Shown one piece after another: positions 29,001 through 42,502 of a stretch of DNA of 64,000 nt. The position numbers and the translations under genes were made by a program. How positions within the stretch are numbered: position 1 is the first letter of the stretch; the number at the start of each line of letters is the position of its first letter. The stretch covers positions 835,912-899,911 of the forward strand of contig OX030956.1 in NCBI GenBank assembly GCA_943735955.1. The letters are read 5' to 3'. Below the pieces are notes generated by a model, which was given only the letters and a program-made list of their open reading frames with translations, ran no database searches and had not been told where the DNA came from. The DNA comes from Piscicola geometra (taxonomy: Eukaryota > Annelida > Clitellata > Hirudinida > Piscicolidae).

Positions 29001-29463
29001 TCTTAATACATATTTTGAAAAATTTCATGAATATTTTTAATGAAAAATGTACCAACGCAGACTCACAAAATCCGCCTTTTTCGACGTACGTTCGTCGGAC
29101 AGTTTCTTCGGTTTGGAACTCGTTTGCCTGCTGCTCCAAGTACGACAGTCTCGAGAGGGACAGGAAGGTTTGTCGTCTGTGAATGATAGAATTAATTTTT
29201 TTCCTCTTTTTAGTCATTTAAAATTTTTGTTTGTTTTCCTATTTTTAGTTTTAAATTTAATATTTTTTTCTTTTTTTAGCTTTATTTGAACAATGATTTT
29301 TCAATAATTAATTTTCTTGAATTTTCTAGAACAAATTTTCATGTCACTAACAGAAAAATCGCAGATGTTCCTTGGGGACGAAGAGATGATGGTCTGCGTA
29401 AGTAGTGGTGCTAATGAAGATAACAATGGTACCGCTGAAGATAGTCTGAAAGACTTTATTTAA
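5012..29463 (+). CDS. Giant Piccolo/Fife-like presynaptic active-zone scaffold
   Basis: Exons: 5012-7818, 8611-10618, 14423-16241, 16346-22405, 22515-22591, 22724-22790, 23605-23790, 23997-24108, 24294-24397, 24485-24738, 25857-25892, 26116-26246, 27386-27573, 27708-27951, 28086-28566, 28813-28867, 29061-29167, 29365-29463: 14,835 nt, 4,944 aa, phases all consistent. Residues 1-935 are Gln/Pro/Ser-rich. Residues 1517-1624 form a FYVE-type zinc finger with four Cys pairs (CACC, CSIC, CASC, CRMC). A 2,020-residue exon follows with coiled coils near 3598-3642 and 3895-3925 (QEKLKKLKIEIEKRRRHL). A PDZ domain (4258-4378; HGFGLIITGG, EIVEWNGIKL) and one C2 domain (about 4500-4640; HVIQARNLVPK, LHPEWHQTVIF, VWDHDNF) match Piccolo, Fife and RIM, closest to Piccolo. 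The Gln/Asn-rich tail ends without a second C2. These scaffolds organise vesicle release sites at the presynaptic membrane. Poly(A) signal at 30215. Confidence 0.93.
7414..7668 (+). repeat. Coding Pro/Gln minisatellite
   Basis: About seven imperfect copies of a 36-base unit encoding QQAPIQPPQQPP near the end of exon 1 of the Piccolo/Fife-like gene. Units differ by deletions in multiples of three, so the frame is kept. The antisense strand is also open here, but only as a consequence of the repeat. Confidence 0.9.
7819..8610 (+). other. Intron 1 of the Piccolo/Fife-like gene
   Basis: AT-rich intron with donor AAG|GTAATC and acceptor AAAAG at 8610. A second AG at 8620 would break the reading phase, so 8610 was chosen. 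Nothing else seen. Confidence 0.7.
10619..14422 (+). other. Intron 2 of the Piccolo/Fife-like gene (3.8 kb)
   Basis: The largest intron of this gene splits the zinc finger before its last Cys pair. It is AT-rich. A short CA-rich tract lies at about 12325-12365, preceded by a GC-richer stretch (12180-12330) that may be an old mobile-element fragment. No coding exon was recognised. Confidence 0.7.
24739..25856 (+). other. Intron before the C2-linker exon
   Basis: Very AT-rich intron of about 1.1 kb between the Gln-rich linker exon and the 36-base exon at 25857-25892. It contains the tandem array at 25195-25350 and nothing else I can recognise. Confidence 0.7.
25195..25350. repeat. 20-base AT-rich tandem repeat
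   Basis: About seven to eight copies of a unit close to ATTGAAAGCTAAAATTTAAA, with a variant sub-family carrying AAATGGT in place of GAAAGCT. It lies in an intron of the Piccolo/Fife-like gene. Confidence 0.85.
26247..26545 (+). repeat. G-rich minisatellite starting at the C2 exon donor
   Basis: About 300 bases built mainly from a 21-base unit (GGTGGTTGTGGAGGTGGTAGG). The first bases of the intron, GTGAGTGGTGATGGTGG, run directly into the array. It encodes spurious Gly- or Val-rich ORFs, which I do not call as genes. Confidence 0.92.
26546..27385 (+). other. Rest of the intron within the C2 domain
   Basis: AT-rich intron remainder. Two in-phase acceptors sit at its end: CTAACAG (exon from 27386) and GGAAAG (exon from 27398). 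They differ by 12 bases and would add or remove four residues in a C2 loop. Confidence 0.55.
28567..28587 (+). other. Possible read-through end of a short isoform
   Basis: If the donor TTG|GTGACG at 28567 is not used, the Gln/Asn-rich exon reads on for six codons to a TAG at 28585-28587. That would give a Piccolo/Fife-like protein without the last 87 residues. Confidence 0.4.
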
Positions 29464-31127
29464 TCGATAATCAACTAAAATAATCATTGTAAAAACGTTC
29501 ACAAATGTTAGCTTTTTTGTTCAACTAGTCCTTTTCTTTCGTTCTTCTATATAGACAGTTAAGGACTGTAAACTTAAGTGATAGTTGACCTAAACCTTGT
29601 GGGAAAATGATAAAACATTGCATTTAAGAATGTTTTCCAAACTTTCTTTACCTGTTATCTCAGTGTAACTTCAATGTTATTGAATGTGTATTTCAATTCG
29701 ATATTCTTTAGTTTCTACAGACATACCTTCGATGAAGATTAAATGACACTATCATTACCTTCCCATTTCTAATGCATACTGTGTTTTCCATTTGTTACTA
29801 TTTCTATACTCACTCATTTTGTACTTTAAGATTTTTATTTAAAGCATTTTTTCCCTTTTACATGGAATTTGAAAGTTTGTGATTTTTGTTTAACGCAAAA
29901 TGTTTATACGTTTCTAAAAATGTATATTGTTAAATTGTTTATAAAATTGTATTTCATTAAATATCGAGTCGAGCTATCAAGTCTTTTCAATGTTTGTCTT
30001 CTCGCTTTGGTATTTATTTTTTTAATGAAATCCCCGAATATTTTAAAATTTATTAATCTCTTACGAAAGTTTTTAAATAGCTTTCTTCAAATTTATTTTT
30101 TTTAAACTTTATGCAGCTTTATAGAACATTTCTGATAGATACAGTCTCAAACTGGTTTCGGTTACTCGTCGAAGGGTTCATGCATTGTTAGAGGACACTG
30201 GTGGCCACAAGTTAAATAAACTATTAACTACGCTTAAAATATTGGTTAAAAAATTTATTGTCACTATTTAAAGACAAACTTCTTGGTTTTGAAATGCAAA
30301 GTTAGAAGTGATGAACACTGTATTTGATCTCACTAGCGCTTCTATACGTGTAATTATCACCAATACTTTCAGCCCCTTCTATTTTCAAAAGTTTGCAGTC
30401 AAATACACTCTACAGATTCTATTTTTATCGATACATCGTTATATAATCATTAAAAAATATTCTTTTAGTTTAGTTTTACATGAGGTTATGAATAATTTTA
30501 ATTTATTTATATTAAATATATTTTTAAGGACAAACTATGGTCAAATATTTTATTTTTAAAAATTCTCCTAAGCATAAAAAAGATAAATGAAGATCAAGTT
30601 AGAATGTTAATTATATCTTGAGAGTTTACCTCAAGTTATCTTTTGCTTGAAACATTCTAATTAGAACTTCAAAAGATATTATTCTCTAGAATTTCTAGAA
30701 CCATCGCAATTTTATAAATTATTTTAAAAATTAATAGGGAAAAAACAATAGTGGAAGTAAATAGATAATAAATAATTAGATTTATCTAATCTAAACTCAT
30801 TATTATTATTGTTCCATAGCAACTTGGTAATGTTTCATAATTTTGGTTTAAAAATTTCCAAAATACCAATAGCATCACTATTTTCAATAAGCAGACGAAA
30901 CTATTAGAATAATTTAAAAGTTTCAACTTAAAACAGAAGGTTCTTTAGGGTGATAATCTTATAGACAAATCTATTTATAATAATAAAAATAATATTTATA
31001 ATCTACCTATCATGAGATTTGATATAATAATATAGAGCATGAAAGCACAACAGCTACATTTAGTCATTGGTGGAATACAAAGCATCCACTCATTCATAAG
31101 ACTCATCACAAATAGACCATCTAGATC
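29464..31127. other. Convergent intergenic region (synaptic gene / DLD 3' ends)
   Basis: AT-rich sequence holding the 3' UTR of the Piccolo/Fife-like gene and, on the other strand, the end of the DLD transcript. No gene recognised. Confidence 0.6.
30215..30220 (+). terminator. Poly(A) signal of the Piccolo/Fife-like gene
   Basis: First clear AATAAA after the stop codon at 29463, implying a 3' UTR of roughly 750-780 bases. Confidence 0.5.
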
Positions 31128-31138
31128 ATCATCATCTA

Positions 31139-31178
<40 letters not shown>

Positions 31179-31190
31179 TTCGTCATCATC
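31128..31190. repeat. (CAT)n microsatellite
   Basis: About 20 CAT triplets just downstream of the DLD stop codon on the minus strand, in the presumed 3' UTR. Confidence 0.92.
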
Positions 31191-31203
31191 TTCGTAATCT
31201 TCT

Positions 31204-36836
<5,633 letters not shown>

Positions 36837-37264
36837 CTTAAGCGAAATTTGTACAAAGATTTGGGGGTGAGAAGTGAAACTTTGTAACAAGAATTGTTCC
36901 GATAACGAAAAGACTATTTAAATATCAACTTCGATAAAATTTTGTAAATTATAAAATGATCAGTATTTTAAATAACAATTTATTTAAATAAATTTTCTAT
37001 TGTAATCATTAAAAATTTGTAAGATTTTAAATTTTCATTTAAATAAGTACAGGCTTTCTGTGCTCCTTTTCCTTTGGTTGCTGCAGTTATTCAACGTGTG
37101 TTCGTTAGATTTTGATTTTCTTTGTGGTATTGTGCCTTAAATTGCTCAAGCACTCTCAAAACATATAAACAGTAATGTTGTTTTTTTTCTTTCTTTAAAA
37201 GCCATTTTAAATTACTATTTAAATATCGCCAACTTTCAGTTATCTCAAAGCCAACGAATTCACA
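36837..37264. promoter_or_regulatory. Head-to-head promoter region of DLD and EEF1B
   Basis: Only 428 bases separate the DLD start codon (minus strand) from the EEF1B start codon (plus strand). Both are housekeeping genes, so a shared bidirectional promoter is likely. I see no TATA box near either start. The EEF1B side holds a pyrimidine-rich stretch at 37063-37075 and a TTTCAG at 37233-37238 that may be a 5'-UTR splice acceptor. Confidence 0.55.
37063..37075 (+). promoter_or_regulatory. Candidate 5'-TOP tract of EEF1B
   Basis: CTCCTTTTCCTTT, an uninterrupted pyrimidine run starting with C. Elongation-factor mRNAs in other animals start with such terminal oligopyrimidine tracts, which give mTOR-dependent translation control. 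The transcription start itself is not visible, so this is inference. Confidence 0.3.
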
Positions 37265-38895
37265 ATGTTTGGAGACTTAAGCAGCGCCGCTGGACTCAAG
37301 AAGTTGAACGACTACCTTCTCGACAAGTCCTACATCAAAGGGTTTGCTGTCTCATTAGAATTAAATGAGTACTATTTGCTTTCTGTCAAATGCATCATTA
37401 CCATTGTGGTTATTTAATTCAAACATCCTTTTTATAAGGACCCACCCGACCCAATCTGATGCGTCGACGTTCAGCGAAATCAAGACAGCTCCGTCTGCAG
37501 ATCTAGTGAACTGTCTTCGTTGGTACAACCACATCAAGTCTTATGGAGACGAAAAAAAGAAGTTTGAGAGCTTTTTTTTCTTCATTTTTTATCATAAAAG
37601 TTTCATGATATTACCATTATTTATTATCAATTTTATACTTTTTTACAAAATATTCTTAGGTTCCCAGCAGATACTTCACCAGCAGCAACAGCAATCAAGG
37701 CTGCAGATGATGATGACGACTTCGAGTTGTTCGGCTCGGATGATGAAGCGGTCAACGAAGAGGCAGAAAAGGTAAAGCAGCAGAGAATTGATGCCTACAC
37801 TGCCAAAAAGTCAACAAGTTCGTGCTGCTCTGTGTAATGAGTTGTTAGCAATTTATATATTGTGAAACGTTCATTTATTTACCTGGAACTTACACATGAT
37901 AATCTATATGTAAAAAATTACCTATGAATTCTTTGGGTTAAATTGTAAAAAAAATTCCAAATGTATTATTCATAAATATATAATTAAATTTTTTAGTAAG
38001 ACATTTTACTAATGCATACCCATTCATTCTCTTCACAGAAGCAGCCATTATCGCCAAGAGCAACATCGTGCTGGATGTGAAGCCGTGGGACGACGAGACT
38101 GACATGAAAGAGGTTGAGAAATGTGTTCGTTCCGTAAAGTGCGATGGTCTCCTGTGGGGAGCTTGTGAGTGGGATTGGTGGCTTTGATTTATATAAATTT
38201 TGCTGTTTTATTTTAGTTGGATTTTTATTCAGGTTTTTGGTTTATCCTTTTAAAAATACTTTTCTACGTTTACATATTGGCATCTAATGTTTTAAATGAT
38301 TCGTTTCACTTCTAAGAAATTAATTTTCTACTACTCATCAGCAAAACTGGTTCCTCTGGCTTACGGAGTCAAGAAACTGCAAATTACATGCGTGGTGGAG
38401 GATGACAAGGTGTGTGTTGTGTGTACCATTGTACTAAGTCGCTACTCTATTATTATTATCAGTAGTAGTAGTAGTAGTAGCAGTAGTAGTAGTAGTAGTA
38501 TTATCATTGAATGCTTACTCCAGTATTGCGTGTTGCATCATGAAGATACTTTTTACAGTTCATCCTGTTTATTCGTTCTCTAATATTTGCTTTCTTATAA
38601 AATAATTCAGTACTATAAGCTCCCCACTGGAGAAAATCACATACTCTTCTTTACCAAATTTAACTAACAAAAGTCTCTGGCGCAATAAAACCATTGCAAC
38701 GTTGCCTGCTTTGTCAGGCTGCCATTAATATAGAAAAGCCCTTGACCACTTATTGCTTCAATTTCTAAAACACCAATGAAGAATCTGCATCAACTTGTCC
38801 GATCACAGGTGGGCACGGACTTCCTCGAGGAGCAGATCACAGCCTTTGAGGATCTCGTGCAGTCGGTCGACATCGCTTCTTTCAACAAAATCTAG
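37265..38895 (+). CDS. EEF1B: Translation elongation factor 1-beta
   Basis: Guanine-nucleotide exchange factor that reloads eEF1A with GTP during translation elongation in the cytoplasm. Exons: 37265-37341, 37439-37561, 37660-37817, 38039-38164, 38342-38409, 38809-38895: 639 nt, 212 aa (human EEF1B2 225 aa), phases all consistent. The N-terminal GST-C-like part begins [18 protein letters not shown]. The acidic linker has [16 protein letters not shown], including the conserved casein-kinase-2-type FGSDDE site. The catalytic domain has [32 protein letters not shown] and [18 protein letters not shown] and ends ASFNKI, the invariant family end. There is no leucine-zipper region, so this is beta and not delta. 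Poly(A) signal at 38963. Confidence 0.97.
38461..38500. repeat. (AGT)n microsatellite
   Basis: About 13 AGT triplets in EEF1B intron 5. Confidence 0.9.
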
Positions 38896-38962
38896 AAAGC
38901 CTCAATTTCTCGTTTGCATCGTCCTTGGCATGCCACATGTCGGGCTGGTGCTAGTGCTGAGT

Positions 38963-38968
38963 AATAAA
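38963..38968 (+). terminator. Poly(A) signal of EEF1B
   Basis: AATAAA 68 bases after the EEF1B stop codon. Confidence 0.75.
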
Positions 38969-39470
38969 GAATATTAACTAGTTTCGTCTTTTTTTCATTC
39001 AATGTGTTTTGGTTTGTTTTTGTGTGACGGTGATGAGAGTGAGAGTGGTTGACTGTCAAACCGGTAAAAGCAGAGTGACTAATGAAATTTAATATTTTAA
39101 AGCAAATTCAATTTTCTATAAATGCTATTTCTGTAAAGGAATATATCATTCTGAAGAATATTTTAAAGCCTGTTAAAAACGCCTTTGTAAATTTCTACTC
39201 GAGAAGAGGTATAAAGAGAGCCATAAATGGCATCAATGCTTCTTTGAAGAGACGGAGGCAGTGCTTACAATGCAATTAGCCATCTGCTTGGATGCATATG
39301 GCCACTCTGTACGCCTAGAAGTGTGTGTGCTCAAGTGTACGCACGTTTAAGATGCGTTTGCAGGTGACTCTTGAGAAGGCGAGTTAATATGTACGTTTTT
39401 GGAGTCATACAGGCTTCGTGTAAATAATCTTGCTTGTTGTACACTGCATTTGCACAGAGATAACGTTTCA

Positions 39471-41136
39471 ATGACAAGCGCTCAAGATTATTACCTGCAA
39501 CAAAATCGTCAAAAAAACTTGCAACAATTCAGGCAAGAATATTCATTCCTGCAACAGCAAAACCAACAACTACCTCCCATCTGTGCAGCCAAGCAACTCA
39601 GCAAACTTAAAAGATTTCTCACCACTCTCTTCTCCATCTCGTCTGAAATCTCTCCAAAAGTGAATCTCCAAGTCAAAGAGCTATGCCTCTCGCTTGTGGT
39701 TTGAACAAATCATTTGCGCTATTTTCAAATCATTTATATTCAGTCATGTCGAACATGGACGGCGATCCTGGGGTCTGGACTCCCCCACTTTATAAAAAGA
39801 CATTTTAAAACTCTTTTTGTGTACGAGCATAACCATCAACCATGGCATAAAACAGAATGTTTAAATAGTAATACATTGTGAGTATGTGTAGTTATAGTGA
39901 TAGCTGTCTAAAACAAAACAATTTTTGCTTAATTAAATACTCTTATCAAACAGGGGCGGCGATCTGCTGCAAATCTTTGGAGGAAGGGATCCTACCCAGC
40001 ATGGACGATCCTGGGGGGATCCTAGAAAAAAAAACATTGAATTTTTTTTTTCGATACGAATATTTAAGTAAGCCAAGAATATTTTTGTTTCATAGAGCTA
40101 TCACTATAAATACACATACTCACAATGTATTACGGTAGCTGGGTCGGCAACGACTCTCGGCTTGACCAATAATGAAAGGTCCTAGGTTCAAGTGAAACCA
40201 ATGCCCTAGTAACCTAAATTCGCAAATGAAAATATGCAGCCTAAGTGACCTGGAAGCCCGTTCGGGTTATGCGCCACTATAATAATGCTCGTAATTATTA
40301 TTATTATGTAAACATTCTGTTTTATGCCATGGTTGACGATTATGCTCGCATTAAAACAAGAGTTTAAAAAAATTTTTATTGATAAAAGTGAGGGAAGGGG
40401 TTCAAAATGTTATCGAAATCGGAGTTTTAAGATATTTTTTTGGGGATGTCCGGGCCCGAAGATCACCGCCCATGCAGGGTAGAACCCCCTCCTAGATTTG
40501 CAGCAGATCGCCGTCTTTGATGTTGAAAGACTTTCACACTTTTTGAAAATGTTCAAACTTGTCGTTTTGTTTCTTTCACTCAGAATGACCTAGTGTCGGC
40601 AGAAGAGTTCTATGGACGATTGCAGCAGATGCTAAATGCTTGGAATATCCCACTTAAGCCATTTATCATCCCCTTTCTCAAGGTATTTTATCGCTGTAAA
40701 AAATGTTTTATTCTCATAAATAGATAAAACGAAAAGTTTTTTTAAGTAAAAAAAGTTATATTTATTTTTTTTTCAGAGCAGTCTGCCCTTGCTGCAAAAA
40801 GAGTTGCTGGTTTGCTCAAAACTGCTGAAGGAAAACCCAGGCTGCTTTTACATTCCGAAGCCTGCGAAACAGTACGGGGGAGGTGATTACAGAAGTAGCA
40901 TGGATGCTACACACAGCGCAGGCTTTCCATTTCAGACTCCACAGACGACTAATGGCGTGGAAAAGATGGAAACAAACAAGTTAGAAAATACTAATCGATT
41001 TAATATTATATTTTATTTAAATATAAAAAAAGAAATAACAACTTTGAATCTTTATTTTTTACAATCTACATATTATACAATACAAATGGTATCACCTAGG
41101 GGGATGGAAGCAGACACCAAGAATTGCTCCTTCTGA
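39471..41136 (+). CDS. ETO/MTG (nervy)-like protein with only the NHR1/TAFH domain
   Basis: Exons 39471-39698, 40584-40682 and 40777-41136 give 228 aa in continuous phase. After a Gln-rich start the protein has [18 protein letters not shown], then [49 protein letters not shown] and [14 protein letters not shown]. This matches the NHR1 (TAFH) domain of RUNX1T1/CBFA2T and Drosophila nervy almost end to end. In those corepressors NHR1 contacts transcription factors, NHR2 forms tetramers and a MYND zinc finger recruits NCoR. Here the last 50 codons are AT-rich and of no family, a stop follows at 41136 and AATAAA lies at 41151, so NHR2 and MYND are absent. The start could lie further upstream if a 5' exon exists (an AG acceptor is near 39456). 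It may be a short paralogue, a truncated isoform or a dying copy. Confidence 0.82.
39745..40510. mobile_element. Palindromic (foldback-like) element in the nervy-like intron
   Basis: Two arm segments recur in inverted order. 39825-39863 matches the complement of 40309-40347 (37 of 39), and 39871-39905 matches the complement of 40096-40130 (34 of 35). Further out, 39955-40025 resembles the complement of 40443-40515. The high identity suggests a recent origin. No transposase is visible, so it would be non-autonomous. Confidence 0.75.
40131..40308 (+). mobile_element. tRNA-derived SINE, family 1, copy 1
   Basis: Starts with a degraded A-box-like GGTAGCTGGGTCGG, has a B-box-like GGTTCAAGTGA, a body with GCAGCCTAAGTGACCTGGAA and GCCCGTTCGGGTTATGC, and ends in a TTA-rich tail. 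It matches 62652-62836 and the reverse of 48352-48508. It sits inside the right arm of the palindrome, exactly between two arm segments that are adjacent on the left. Confidence 0.8.
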
Positions 41137-41150
41137 AAGTAAATGACATA

Positions 41151-41156
41151 AATAAA
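41151..41156 (+). terminator. Poly(A) signal of the nervy-like gene
   Basis: AATAAA 15 bases after the stop codon at 41136, supporting a real transcript end here. Confidence 0.55.
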
Positions 41157-41756
41157 GGCTGCTTTCTAGAAAATACTTTTAAAACTAAAAGAATGATCAA
41201 TGCATTCTCAATTAAACATGTGAAAGCAATAATAATAATATTTATAATAATAACGAGAATTATTATATGGGCGTGAAAGCTGAAAAGGGATGATGATGAT
41301 GATGCTTATGATCATGAAAATGATAACGACGACGACGACGATGATGGTGATGATGACGATGATTATACATTATTATACAAGTTTTTGACACTTCACTTTG
41401 AATATGTATTTTAAAAAACAAAATTGAACGTTTTATTCTAAGCTTCCTTTTCACGATATTTTATCAGAATTTTTAAAGTTTTCTGTATGACGTTATTGTC
41501 AATAAATTTTTTTTAAAAGTATTTAAATTTGAATAAAATTAATTTATTCCGGAATATTATTAAATTAATGATATATTTTCTAAAATTACATTATCTTTAT
41601 AAACATTTAATAATATTTTAAAGCTAATAAAGGTGTTTAAAACTTTAAACTGCACCTACGAATGAAAAGAATACAGAGTCTATATTATAGAGCCTAAGAT
41701 AATTGCAACACGCATAAAATCCCTTCAAATTAAGTCCGGCATTTCTCGAATCGGCA

Positions 41757-42032
41757 ATGGCGAACAAGAATTCAATCGATTTGAAGAAGCTGGTAGACAG
41801 GCATGGAAAAGATAATCTTGACCGCATGTATGGAGACATTACTGAAGATGAAGAAGAGGAAGAGGAGGAAGAAGATGTGTATGAGAATTACGGAGACAAA
41901 ACTCTCTTCGGGGAAGCCAGTCTGGGCAACCTCACCGACGTGTTAGGCTCCAACCTGACCATCATGCTTGTGATGTTGGTGGTGGTTGACGATGGCGAGT
42001 TCTTAACACAAACTTTGTGTATGGTTTCATAA
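41757..42032 (+). CDS. Hypothetical acidic protein or first exon
   Basis: A 91-codon ORF opens with a well-placed ATG (GGCAATGGC). It begins MANKNSIDLKKLVDRHGKD, has a run of about ten acidic residues (residues 30-39) and then TLFGEASLGNLTDVL. Composition is coding-like up to about 41960 and then turns into GGT-rich sequence, so a donor such as GAC|GTGTTA near 41940 may end the exon. I recognise no family and found no following exon. Confidence 0.35.
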   Translation: MANKNSIDLKKLVDRHGKDNLDRMYGDITEDEEEEEEEEDVYENYGDKTLFGEASLGNLTDVLGSNLTIMLVMLVVVDDGEFLTQTLCMVS

Positions 42033-42106
42033 AAAAGGATTTATTTTAATCGTATTTCATGCTAACGGAGGCTTTAAAAACTTAATTTATACGAATCATA
42101 AACTAA

Positions 42107-42457
42107 TTATTTTATTAGTTTATTTTGCGTTAATTTTAAAATTATATTCATACAATAACCTTGAAAGATTTTATCCTCAAAAGTCAAAAAATTTAAAGTA
42201 TTTTTTTTGTAAATATTCAATAGAATATTCTGACGATCAAATTGAATTGTTGAAGCGATGTACTTTTCTGTCTGAGGGGTATCCTCAGTTTGAATTAAAT
42301 AGGCCTCCAGTGAGAGGCTTATACAAAATGTATTGGCGTTTTGAGTTGTAATGGCAACTTCTTGTTTATCACTGGTGAAACAGTACCTATCATTACAAAG
42401 AGAACATGCTTTGTGTATAGAAACAAACAGAATATACACGACAGCTTTTAGAAACAT
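42107..42457 (-). CDS. Hypothetical small secreted protein
   Basis: Minus-strand ORF, open from 42502. Counting from the internal Met at 42457 gives about 116 aa, starting MFLKAVVYILFVSIHKACS, which looks like a signal peptide ending in a small residue before Cys. The next 60 residues have coding-like composition with three Cys. The last third is AT-rich and may be read-through. No family recognised and no other exon found. Confidence 0.3.
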   Translation of the reverse strand: MFLKAVVYILFVSIHKACSLCNDRYCFTSDKQEVAITTQNANTFCISLSLEAYLIQTEDTPQTEKYIASTIQFDRQNILLNIYKKNTLNFLTFEDKIFQGYCMNIILKLTQNKLIK

Positions 42458-42502
42458 GTCAAACTTGTTTTCATTGAAGGTTTCCGCTCTTAAAGTTCTC
42501 AA

